A stretch of DNA of 64,000 nucleotides from Apiosordaria backusii (taxonomy: Eukaryota; Ascomycota; Sordariomycetes; Sordariales; Lasiosphaeriaceae). Positions 55,985 through 63,296 of the stretch are shown here, one piece after another. The position numbers were made by a program, and so were the translations under genes. The stretch is taken from positions 1,426,001 through 1,490,000 of the forward strand of contig JAUKTV010000009.1 of NCBI GenBank assembly GCA_030549205.1, written 5' to 3'. The notes beneath the pieces were generated by a model. It worked only from the letters and a program-made list of their open reading frames with translations. It did no database searches and was not told where the DNA came from. The stretch's first letter is position 1; each line of letters starts with the position of its first letter.

Positions 55985-56097
55985 AGATAATGTTAAGATA
56001 GGTGTCTTATAGGCCTATAGGTATAGACCTGTATAGGGAACAGCGTAGAACATTGAGAGCGAAGAGGGCTTTGTCTGTAGTATATGATAGTGGCTCG
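55985..56097 (+). repeat. Inverted repeat, left arm, outer piece
   Basis: This 113-bp stretch is the reverse complement, with transition differences, of roughly 63,840-63,950. Shared anchors are CTTATAGGCCTATAG and GGCTTT.TCTRTAGTATATRA. The retrotransposon splits this arm from its inner piece, which resumes at 62,719. Confidence 0.8.
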
Positions 56098-56500
56098 TGT
56101 GACGAACCCCTGTACAGAACCTCTGAAAGGGATACTCGGTTGAAGGTAACTTCTGACAATTGGTTCGGTGCAGCTAAACAGTGCACAACAAGATGTCTCA
56201 ATGTAAACACAAGATACCGTGAATACAAGCTGTGATTGCATACTGCGGAACTATCTACCAGCTACCTAGTTCCTCCGTATATATAGACCTGTGATTTTCC
56301 CGATCATGGTGATCATTCCGCTCTTCCCCAATGATCACAATGATCGCTATGATCCCTCTGTGCTTCCCTATTGGTTATGCTCCTGCGGTCACTGTGTCCC
56401 TCAGTCTTATTATCCGTGCTCGCCTGGGCTGCCGTGTCCTTGTTCTGATTGGCTGGTGACCTTGCACTGCTCCACCGTTCCCGACGTTAAGGTTGTGACA
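56098..56500 (-). repeat. 3' LTR
   Basis: 403 bp, beginning TGTGACGAACC and ending GGTTGTGACA on the plus strand (TG...CA). It matches 62316-62718. TATATATA at 56278-56285 reads the same on both strands. On the plus strand this LTR lies directly upstream of the antisense gene and may supply its promoter. Confidence 0.95.
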
Positions 56501-56505
56501 CGATG

Positions 56506-56515
56506 CTCCCTCCCC
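56506..56515 (-). other. Polypurine tract of the retrotransposon
   Basis: GGGGAGGGAG on the minus strand, 5 bp upstream of the 3' LTR in element orientation. The position and purine purity fit the plus-strand DNA primer used by LTR elements. Confidence 0.75.
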
Positions 56516-56621
56516 AGGCCGACGTCTCGGCGGCCAAGTCCTCTTTTGCTTCTCCTTCTCTTCTCACCATTCCCAAGGCAAGTACTCCTTCTTCACCTTC
56601 TCCTTCCTACTGACGTTCGTC

Positions 56622-57313
56622 ATGTCTGACCCCTTCAGAGTTTCCAAGTCCCTGCAGACTCCTGCTCCGAACGTCAGTCAGCAACACCGTCGTCGTTTAG
56701 CTTTAGCTGCCTTTATCGATCTTGAAGGCTTCATCATCATGCCCTGCTCTTTTTGCGCCGCCCATGGCTTAACTTGTCGTCTTCATGAGCGTTCCTCTCG
56801 TTGCGGCGAGTGTGTGCGTCGGGCCCGCACCTGCGACGCGTCGGGTACTCCCACTGCCACACGTTGGTTGGTCCTCCCCCTTGTTAGTGTTCCGGCTAAC
56901 CTTGTTTAGTTGAACGCCTGGTTGCCGAACACCATCGTTTGTCTTCAGCGGAGTTAGCTGCCGAACAGCGACTTCTGGACGCCCACCGTGAAGCCGAAGA
57001 GGCTACGCGCAAAGCGCAGGAAGCCGTTGCTTGCTTGTCCCGCCTTCGCCAACAGAAGCGGCACTTGTCGGAACGGGGTGCTGCCATCATTGGCGAGGTC
57101 GCGCCTACACTTGATCCCCCCGCCGTCGTTGCTCCTGGTGCCGACCTCTCCGACTGGCCCTCGGTCTTGCCTGACTGGCCGTTTCCTGACCTTGGTGCCG
57201 CTGCCCCTGCCGACGACTTATTCCTGGACCCCCAACTTCCCCTTGGTCCTTCGTCGCCCTCGGCCGCCCGGGATTCCTCCGGTGGAACTCCTCCAATTTC
57301 TCAGGGCAGTTGA
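56622..57313 (+). CDS. Antisense spliced gene inside the retrotransposon: Cys6 zinc-cluster-like plus coiled coil
   Basis: Opposite in strand to the retrotransposon genes. Exons 56622-56862 and 56910-57313, product 214 residues. The 47-nt intron has a GTTGGT donor, GCTAAC branch site and TTTAG acceptor, and only this donor keeps the frame. Exon 1 encodes C42-X2-C45-X6-C52-X8-C61-X2-C64-X6-C71, the spacing of fungal Zn2Cys6 clusters, though without the usual basic residues after the second Cys. Splicing attaches a heptad-rich helix (residues 81-140, LERLVAEHHRL...EEATRKAQEAV...LRQQKRHL), then an acidic, Pro-rich tail. As I recall it, uncharacterised ascomycete proteins with a six-Cys motif followed by a long coiled coil recur in databases, consistent with a retroelement-borne family. 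The last 209 bp overlap the 3' end of pol. A GC-AG leader intron upstream is possible; the start is therefore less certain than the rest. Confidence 0.72.
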
Positions 57314-60300
57314 GGTTCGTAGCAGGCTCCCATGAGTTATCCGTGTCTGGGTAGTCCAGCCAGCTAACGAGGTACTCCAGCCGTTTGTTGTTAATGCGAG
57401 AATCCAACACTTCTTCTACATCGTACTCCTCTTCCTCGTCTGCAGCCTCCACACGTGTGTCCAGATTAGCCGTCCGTGGTGCCGGTTCCAAGAGTGAAAC
57501 GTGAAAGGAGTTTGATCGTAGTCGCATTGTATCAGGCAGCTTGAGCTTGTATGCTGTCTCTGATATCTTCTTTTCGACCGTGAAGGGTCCCACTCTCCTG
57601 TGGTCCAGCTTCTTGCTTGGTCGTTTTGTTCGCAAATTTCGTGTTGACAGAAACACTTTATCTCCCTCCCTCAGGCGAGGTCCCTCGAGCCGCTTTGTGT
57701 TGTAATATTTGCGCATCCGTTCTCTGACGAACTCGAGTTCTTTCCTGAGTCTGGCGTGCAGCATGTGCAGCTTGCCTGCCTTGACTGCCGCTCTAGGCAC
57801 TCTTGCTTCTGGCCCTTGCCGTAGATCTGCCTCAAAGCCGTAATTCGCGAAGAATGGCGTAACCTTTGTCGTTTCCGTGGGTGCCGTGTTGTACGCGAGC
57901 TGTGCTGCTGGCAAGAGTTCAACCCAGTTGTCTTGCTCGAAATTGATGTAGTTCCGAAGATATTGTTCCACAATCTGGTTGAGTCTTTCTGTTTGCCCGT
58001 CTGTCTGCGGATGGTACGCTGACGACGTCTTGCTCTTCACTCCCACTGACTCCATCAGAGCCTTCCAAAACTTCGATACGAACTTGGTGTCGCGATCCGT
58101 GATGAATTCCCTTGGCCATGTGTGTGTCGCTGTAACGTTCCGAAACACCACATCCGCCAACTGTTCCGCCGTCCAGGTCTCTTTGTGGGGTAGGAAATAC
58201 GCCCACTTGGTGAGCCTGTCGACTACCGTCAAGATGCTGTCGTACTTGACGCCTGTGGTTGTATCCTTGGAAACTGGAAGCTTGGTGATGAAATCCATTG
58301 ACACCGAGCTCCAGGGTTGTTCTGCCACTGGCAATGGTTCCAAGAATCCGTATGGTTTGTGCCTTTCTGCCCTTGTTCTTCTGCAGAGGTCACATTCCCG
58401 TAGAGTCTCTTCTACGTCCTTCTTCAATCCTGGCCAGTTGAAATGTTGTTTGATCTTTTCTGTCGTCTTGGCCACTCCCATGTGTCCTCCGAGCTTCGAC
58501 TCGTGGATTTCCTGAACCAGTGTCTTCCGCTGCTCTGGGTCGACGTAGGCCCGGTTGTTGTACCAAAGCCGGTAGTTGTCGTCCTTCTGAATCCCCAGAG
58601 ACTCCAACTCCATCCATCGTTCCTGGTCGTTGTTGCTGACACTGCTCTGATACCTGTGGGTCGTTGATTCTTCTCGGTACACTGCGCAACATTCTGCCCA
58701 CTGCTGAAGTGGATGCCTCAGTGTGCCTTCTGCTGTTTCTTGCAGCAGGGGTGGTGATTCTTCTGCCACTTTCTCCTCGTGGTGGTCCGCCCTTCTGCTT
58801 AGAGCGTCCGCTCTCGCATTCTCGGATCCCTTCTTGTAATGGATCTGAAAATTGAACTCAGACAGGAATTCTGACCACCTGCCTTGCCTGGCGTTGAGGA
58901 CCTTGGTAGTAGTGAAATACTTCAAGTTTTTGTGATCCGTGTAGACCTGAACCTCGTAGTTGGTACCGCTGAGATAGGGTCTCCATTCCTCAAAAGCCTC
59001 GATGATGGCAAGCAGCTCCTTGTCGTGGATTGGGTAGTTCTTGCGTGGTCCCTCCAGCTTCTTCGAAAAGAATGCTACCGGGTGCAACTTCCCGTCCTGG
59101 TCTCGTTGTCCTAGCTGTCCTCCGATGGCGTAGTCGGAAGCGTCTGTCTCAACTTCGAAAGGTCGTCCTGGATCCGGAAGCTTGAGTACTGGGTCCGCCA
59201 CGATGGCGTTTTTGATGGCCTGAAAAGCCTCTTCCTGTTCTTCTTTCCACTTGAACTCGGCGTCCTTCTTGGTTAGGTCGTTCAATGGTTTTGCAATGGC
59301 GCCGTAGTTCCGTATGAACATTCGATAGAAATTGGTGAACCCCAGAAACTCTCGAACTCTTGTCTTCAGCCGTTCGGGTGTTTCTCCCTGTGGTCTCGGC
59401 CAGTCCTTGACTGCCGCGATCTTCCCTGGTTCCATTCGCACTTCTCCCGGCGAGATCAGATACCCGAGATAGACCGTCTCCTGCACATGGAACTCGCTCT
59501 TGTCCTTGTTGACCGATAGTCCTGCTCCATGTAGCGCGTCCAAAATTTCCTTGACGTGCTGTTTGTGTTCTTCCAGAGTGCGTGAGTAGATGAGAACGTC
59601 GTCGAGGTAACAAACTGCTGTTTTGTCGAGATACTGGCGAATCGTGTGATCAACGAGGGCCTGGAAAGTTGCTGGTGCATTGGTGAGCCCGAACGGCATA
59701 ACGAGGTACTCGAAATGCCCGTAAGGCGTGCGAAAAGCTGTCTTCCATTCGTCTCCCTCCTTGATTCGTATGTGCGCGTACCCGACTGGCATATCAAGTC
59801 TGGTGAACCATTGTGCCCCTGACAGTTGACTTCGCAATCGCGAAATCAGCGGTAGTGGGTAACCGTTCTTCACCGTCTCCTGATTCAGCTGTCGATAATC
59901 CACACACAGTCGCGGACTCCCATCTTTCTTCGGCACGAAGAAAACAGGATATCCAGCTGGCGATGTGGATGGTCTGATGTGTCCTCTCTTGATATTTTCG
60001 TCCAAATACTTCCGTAACTCCTCACTCTGCTTGTCGTTGGTGTGGTAGACCTGGAAGAGCTTGAGCTTTGCTCCTTCCTTGAGCTTGATCTCATGGTCCC
60101 ATGGTCCCCTCTCTGGTAGACCCTGAAGGTGTTTTGCCGTGAACACCGGATGTCCTTGATACTCCGATGGCACTCCCTTCTTCTCGTCCTTCCGTATGTT
60201 GTTGTAGTAGGCGTATTTGTCCTTCATTGCTGCCGCAATTTCCATCAACGCAACTGTTCCTACCAACCCTACTTCTTCGATCTTGCCGCCTGTGTCGATT

Positions 60301-60947
60301 GAGTACACTAATATTTCCCGTGTCTCTTGCGGTGGTGCCGTGGAGGGTGCTTGTCCCGCACTCTGCTCCTGCCGTGCTCCTGATCTCCCATCGTTGGTTG
60401 GGTACTCCCGATATGTCCTCGGTCGTAGGTGGCCACCATCCTTCCAGTCGATGTCTGGGTTGTAGTCCTCGTGCCATGGCTGCCCCAGGATCATGTCCTT
60501 TTCTGGCCCCATGTCCACGATGTCGAAAATCACTGTCGTTGTTTTTCCCGACACTGTGATGTCCAGTGGTAGCGTCTCTCTGCTCACCAACTGCGTGGGG
60601 AAGGGTCCTTTCATGACGACCTCTTCCTCCTTCTTTCTCCATGGAACCCGGGCTTGTTGTACAAATCTTGGTGAAATCAAGTCCGCTTCTGCTCCACTGT
60701 CCACGAGTGCTTGCGTTTGGAAACTCTTCCAACGTGCCGTCACTCGCAATCTTTTGTCTTTCATGCCCCTCCTCTGTGCCGCAGCGACCTCGCTGATGTG
60801 TAGCTCGTGGTCCTTTAGAGGTTTGCGGCCTCCGCGAAAGGCCGTGACCCTTTTCCCGACTGTTGTTGAGCCTCCAGAGCGTCCTCCTTCGCCGAACTGT
60901 CCAGCAGTTCGAAATCGGCTAACCATCGTCGTTGGGCTTCCTTCCAC
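57105..60947 (-). CDS. pol: pol: protease, reverse transcriptase, RNase H, integrase, chromodomain
   Basis: Open frame of 1,280 codons with no internal stop. Its first codon is GTG and there is no good initiator, consistent with entry by -1 frameshift from the preceding ORF at 60851-60857. Domains by residue of this frame: aspartic protease DSGA at 83-86; RT with VPKKDGSPRLCVDYR, motif A TRLDMPVGY, PFGLTNAPATFQ and YLDD at 447-450; RNase H from VETDASDYAIGG; integrase zinc part (HESKLGGHMG...CDLCRRTR) and catalytic core with Asp in SMDFI, Asp in ITDRD and Glu in GQTERLN; then GPFTVEKKI and a chromodomain (LEYLVSWLDYPDTDNSWEPATNL). The Arg/Gln/Gly-rich C-terminal tail lies over the antisense gene's exon 2, which explains its odd composition. 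All catalytic residues seen are intact. Confidence 0.95.
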   Translation of the reverse strand: MEGSPTTMVSRFRTAGQFGEGGRSGGSTTVGKRVTAFRGGRKPLKDHELHISEVAAAQRRGMKDKRLRVTARWKSFQTQALVDSGAEADLISPRFVQQARVPWRKKEEEVVMKGPFPTQLVSRETLPLDITVSGKTTTVIFDIVDMGPEKDMILGQPWHEDYNPDIDWKDGGHLRPRTYREYPTNDGRSGARQEQSAGQAPSTAPPQETREILVYSIDTGGKIEEVGLVGTVALMEIAAAMKDKYAYYNNIRKDEKKGVPSEYQGHPVFTAKHLQGLPERGPWDHEIKLKEGAKLKLFQVYHTNDKQSEELRKYLDENIKRGHIRPSTSPAGYPVFFVPKKDGSPRLCVDYRQLNQETVKNGYPLPLISRLRSQLSGAQWFTRLDMPVGYAHIRIKEGDEWKTAFRTPYGHFEYLVMPFGLTNAPATFQALVDHTIRQYLDKTAVCYLDDVLIYSRTLEEHKQHVKEILDALHGAGLSVNKDKSEFHVQETVYLGYLISPGEVRMEPGKIAAVKDWPRPQGETPERLKTRVREFLGFTNFYRMFIRNYGAIAKPLNDLTKKDAEFKWKEEQEEAFQAIKNAIVADPVLKLPDPGRPFEVETDASDYAIGGQLGQRDQDGKLHPVAFFSKKLEGPRKNYPIHDKELLAIIEAFEEWRPYLSGTNYEVQVYTDHKNLKYFTTTKVLNARQGRWSEFLSEFNFQIHYKKGSENARADALSRRADHHEEKVAEESPPLLQETAEGTLRHPLQQWAECCAVYREESTTHRYQSSVSNNDQERWMELESLGIQKDDNYRLWYNNRAYVDPEQRKTLVQEIHESKLGGHMGVAKTTEKIKQHFNWPGLKKDVEETLRECDLCRRTRAERHKPYGFLEPLPVAEQPWSSVSMDFITKLPVSKDTTTGVKYDSILTVVDRLTKWAYFLPHKETWTAEQLADVVFRNVTATHTWPREFITDRDTKFVSKFWKALMESVGVKSKTSSAYHPQTDGQTERLNQIVEQYLRNYINFEQDNWVELLPAAQLAYNTAPTETTKVTPFFANYGFEADLRQGPEARVPRAAVKAGKLHMLHARLRKELEFVRERMRKYYNTKRLEGPRLREGDKVFLSTRNLRTKRPSKKLDHRRVGPFTVEKKISETAYKLKLPDTMRLRSNSFHVSLLEPAPRTANLDTRVEAADEEEEYDVEEVLDSRINNKRLEYLVSWLDYPDTDNSWEPATNLNCPEKLEEFHRRNPGRPRATKDQGEVGGPGISRRQGQRHQGQETASQARPRASRRGRHQEQRRRGDQV

Positions 60948-61723
60948 TTTCTGTTCCTGGCACTATTCTGCGTCCTTTTCTTGCTGCGTGCCTTATATCC
61001 TTTGGGGTTGGCCTCGTGGTGTTTCCGGGCCTTTGCTCGCAGATGGAAAGCACAGTCTGCACTCTTACACCACGTCAACCCGTATTCCTTCTCGCTGGCG
61101 GTGTTCTCCCCCCAGCCTGTCACCCACTCGAGGCAGCACCTTGCGTACCTGGGCGTGACCTGTATGACCTGGAGTTTCTCCAGCTTGACTGGGTCCCCTT
61201 GTTTCCACAGGAAATAATCGTTCAACTCTTCGCCCGGCGCTCCCCATCTTGCGAGAGTCCTCGACACCGGTACCGGTTGGTCTGTCTGGGTGACCTCTCT
61301 GACCGGCCAGTGCCCGTTCAGGGTCTTTGACTGGTAGTGTTCCGCGCATCCATGAGCGATGCACTGGAACCATGGCACTCTCCTGTGTTCCGGGTGTCGT
61401 GGATGAACTTGTGGTGTGTCTCCTTCGCACGGAGTATACCACCCACACTCCGGAACCTCTCCTGGCGTCAGCGCGAGTCCGGGGCTGGCTACTGGTCGTG
61501 ATGCCCAAAACTCATCCCAGACCTCCTCATCTTTGTTGAGTAGTGCGAATTCTTTGCCGAACTCCTCCTCGGGAACGATCCAATGTTCGTTGCCCTGCCG
61601 CAGCTGCGCGAGCGGTTGGTTGTAGCGATGTATTTGTCGATGGTGTCCGGTCTCTCCTCCTTGTACAACTCGTCCTTCACTTCGTCCTTGAGCCCGTTGT
61701 AGAAAAGCTGCATCAAGCCTTCG
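60815..61723 (-). CDS. Second retrotransposon ORF (gag C-terminal part or nucleocapsid-like), in -1 frame to gag
   Basis: Open from just after a TGA at 61726-61724 to a TAA at 60815-60817, so it overlaps the end of gag by about 230 nt and the start of pol. The first ATG is at 61378 (MPWFQCIAHGC). Numbered from there, Cys6-X4-Cys11-X2-His14 and Cys104-X4-Cys109-X2-His112 form two similar CX4CX2H half-sites, and the C-terminus is rich in Lys and Arg. The gag frame itself has no CCHC zinc knuckle, so this ORF may provide the nucleic-acid-binding part. The upstream part (EHWIVPEEEFGKEFALLN and WDEFWASRP) reads like real protein, which suggests the ORF is entered from gag rather than from the ATG. 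Function is inferred. Confidence 0.65.
   Translation of the reverse strand, partial: RRLDAAFLQRAQGRSEGRVVQGGETGHHRQIHRYNQPLAQLRQGNEHWIVPEEEFGKEFALLNKDEEVWDEFWASRPVASPGLALTPGEVPECGWYTPCEGDTPQVHPRHPEHRRVPWFQCIAHGCAEHYQSKTLNGHWPVREVTQTDQPVPVSRTLARWGAPGEELNDYFLWKQGDPVKLEKLQVIQVTPRYARCCLEWVTGWGENTASEKEYGLTWCKSADCAFHLRAKARKHHEANPKGYKARSKKRTQNSARNRKWKEAQRRWLADFELLDSSAKEDALEAQQQSGKGSRPFAEAANL
60826..60857 (-). promoter_or_regulatory. -1 programmed ribosomal frameshift signal before pol
   Basis: In element orientation: slippery heptamer G-GGA-AAA at 60857-60851, in the correct phase (TCG GGA AAA) of the preceding ORF; a 6-nt spacer 60850-60845; then a hairpin with stem CGGCCT (60844-60839), 7-nt loop and AGGCCG (60831-60826). 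Slipping back one base enters the pol frame 34 nt before the upstream ORF's stop. Confidence 0.75.
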
Positions 61724-62262
61724 TCATTAATCTCGCTGCGCAGGGCGTCGGTCTTGAAGGTGGCAGCATAGTCAGCTGCAGACCGGGTTTGGCGCATGTT
61801 GGCGAGTCTCTCCTGGGCTCGGCGAGCCTCATCGTACTCTCCGAAGACTTCCTTGATGCGGGCCTCGAACTTCTTGAAGGTCTCGAAGCACTCCCTAGTG
61901 ATGCCCTTCCTGATGCCTGCGTCGTCGTTCTCGTAATAGTCGTCCAGGATGGGCTCAAACCATGCAAGAGCCTTGTCCTTGAGTCGAGATGCCGCGTAGG
62001 TGACCTTGGACTCCTCGTCAGGGAAACGAGTAGGATAGTACCGAAAATAGGTCTTGAGCTGGATCAGGAATCCTCCAAGCTCTCCTTTTCCGCCACCATA
62101 GCGTTCGGGGGCCTCGATCTTGGCCTGCTGGTTACCGCGGTGATCCAGGTGACTAACGGCGACGACTTGGTCCTGGGTCTGTTGAACCGCATCCTCGAGC
62201 TCCTTGACGCGAGCGTTGAGTCGAGCCAGAAAGGCTTGAGGGCTTTCTTTGTTGTCCGCCAT
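61489..62262 (-). CDS. gag: gag (capsid region) of the retrotransposon
   Basis: 257 residues from the ATG at 62262 (MADNKESPQAFLARL), 54 bp from the 5' LTR; the frame continues upstream only through the primer-binding site. A coiled-coil N-terminus (LNARVKELEDAVQQTQDQV) is followed by the capsid signature FLIQLKTYFRYYPTRFPDEESKV, YAASRLKDKALAWFEP and the segment LMQLFYNGLKDEVKDEL typical of Ty3/gypsy Gag. After KYIA the composition becomes Arg/Ser-rich and unlike Gag, while the -1 frame becomes protein-like. The true Gag therefore probably leaves this frame near 61,620, by frameshifting or because of an indel in this copy. No CCHC knuckle. Confidence 0.85.
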   Translation of the reverse strand: MADNKESPQAFLARLNARVKELEDAVQQTQDQVVAVSHLDHRGNQQAKIEAPERYGGGKGELGGFLIQLKTYFRYYPTRFPDEESKVTYAASRLKDKALAWFEPILDDYYENDDAGIRKGITRECFETFKKFEARIKEVFGEYDEARRAQERLANMRQTRSAADYAATFKTDALRSEINDEGLMQLFYNGLKDEVKDELYKEERPDTIDKYIATTNRSRSCGRATNIGSFPRRSSAKNSHYSTKMRRSGMSFGHHDQ

Positions 62263-62304
62263 GGTGATGGGTACCTTCAACTTATCCGTGACAGAGTTGA
62301 AGTG

Positions 62305-62313
62305 AGTATGCAA
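62305..62313 (-). other. Self-priming primer-binding site
   Basis: TTGCATACT in element orientation, 2 nt after the 5' LTR. It is exactly complementary to AGTATGCAA inside the LTR (62462-62454), which starts 41 nt after the first base of the TATA box, where the RNA should begin. It does not resemble a tRNA 3' end complement (no TGG start). This is the arrangement of Tf1, whose RNA 5' end folds back to prime cDNA. Confidence 0.7.
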
Positions 62314-62315
62314 CG

Positions 62316-62718
62316 TGTGACGAACCCCTGTACAGAACCTCTGAAAGGGATACTCGGTTGAAGGTAACTTCTGACAATTGGTTCGGTGCAGCTAAACAGT
62401 GCACAACAAGATGTCTCAATGTAAACACAAGATACCGTGAATACAAGCTGTGATTGCATACTGCGGAACTATCTACCAGCTACCTAGTTCCTCCGTATAT
62501 ATAGACCTGTGATTTTCCCGATCATGGTGATCATTCCGCTCTTCCCCAATGATCACAATGATCGCTATGATCCCTCTGTGCTTCCCTATTGGTTATGCTC
62601 CTGCGGTCACTGTGTCCCTCAGTCTTATTATCCGTGCTCGCCTGGGCTGCCGTGTCCTTGTTCTGATTGGCTGGTGACCTTGCACTGCTCCACCGTTCCC
62701 GACGTTAAGGTTGTGACA
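62316..62718 (-). repeat. 5' LTR
   Basis: 403 bp, matching the 3' LTR throughout by eye. In element orientation U3 is about 62718-62463 with TATATATA at 62503-62496, and the transcript is predicted to start at A62462, leaving R-U5 of about 147 nt. Near-palindromic GATCAT/ATGATC words cluster in U3. Confidence 0.95.
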
Positions 62719-63262
62719 GCTAGGCATTGAAGGAAGGTGGATTATAAGGGCGATACTCTGCAATATATAGAAGGTAGATACTATAATATAGGCTTATAAG
62801 GTACTGTAAGATATAGTAAACTAGTATATTAAATTAACTTATTAGTTAAGAAAATATTATAGTAAACAATTGTAAAGGATAAGACTTATTATAAGTCTTT
62901 AACTCTATATTACTTTCCAAACCTTTTTCTATTTTAAGGCCTAAATGCTTATTAAGTCTGCTAACTATAAAGTCTAAATGTCTATTAAGTCTGTTAGTTA
63001 TAGGGCCTAAATGCCTATTAAGTCTATTAATTACAGACTTAACTGGCTAGCTAAATCTAACTATTAAGTATACTAGCCGGAAGCTATTTATAGGGTATAG
63101 GGCGTTAATGTTTTACTATTATAGTATATTAATTACTTAGGGCTTTAGGCTATTTTAAAGGTTTAAAGATTACTACAATTACTATAATAAAGTATTAATA
63201 AGCGCTGTAATTTTAAGCTATTGGTTATTATTAGCTCTATAGGTTATAGGCTAAAATATATT
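62719..63262 (+). repeat. Inverted repeat, left arm, inner piece
   Basis: Starts directly after the 5' LTR with GCTAGGCATTGAAGGAAGG and is the reverse complement of about 63,297-63,835. Long perfect words such as AGAAGGTAGATACTATAATA and GGGCTTTAGGCT are shared; differences are transitions almost without exception. A spacer of about 35 bp separates the arms. Confidence 0.9.
62937..63035 (+). repeat. 33-bp tandem repeat x3 inside the left arm
   Basis: Units at 62937-62969, 62970-63002 and 63003-63035, each with CTAAATG.YTATTAAGTCT at its core. The mirror triplet is in the right arm at about 63,523-63,625. Confidence 0.8.
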
Positions 63263-63296
63263 ATGTTGAAATATAGCACTTAGTTGTGGACTTTAC

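Larger units (their letters stand above)
54564..56097. other. AT-rich, RIP-like non-coding block left of the retrotransposon
   Basis: Base composition drops sharply in AT direction from about 54,900. Short TA-rich words dominate and no coding frame survives. It contains the 22-bp tandem repeat and the outer part of an inverted repeat, both listed separately. In fungi this appearance usually means repeat-derived DNA altered by RIP (C-to-T changes). Confidence 0.7.
56098..62718 (-). mobile_element. Ty3/gypsy LTR retrotransposon, chromovirus (Tf1/sushi-like), 6,621 bp
   Basis: A complete element transcribed on the minus strand. Two 403-bp LTRs, identical base for base by eye, flank gag, a second ORF and pol with protease, RT, RNase H, integrase and chromodomain in the Ty3/gypsy order. 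The C-terminal chromodomain makes it a chromovirus. The flanks are GCTCG (56093-56097) and GCTAG (62719-62723), a 5-bp target duplication with one substitution. The other arm of the interrupted inverted repeat reads GTTAA there, equal to GCTAG after two RIP-type changes, which confirms the insertion point. Primer site, polypurine tract, frameshift signal and an antisense gene are annotated separately. Coding frames lack nonsense mutations, so a recent, possibly competent insertion is likely, apart from the uncertain gag/second-ORF junction. Confidence 0.95.

Noticed and set aside
60926..60947. pol translated independently from 60947 or 60926
   Set aside because: The codon at 60947 is GTG, and the region before the protease is better explained by the -1 frameshift entry at 60851-60857.
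61489..61520. T-TTT-GGG near the end of gag as a -1 slippery heptamer
   Set aside because: After slippage the second tRNA would mispair at its first codon base, and Gag-like character is already lost about 100 nt earlier.
62263..62313. gag starting at 62313
   Set aside because: That codon is TTG within the primer-binding site; the first ATG in frame is 62262 and begins protein-like sequence.
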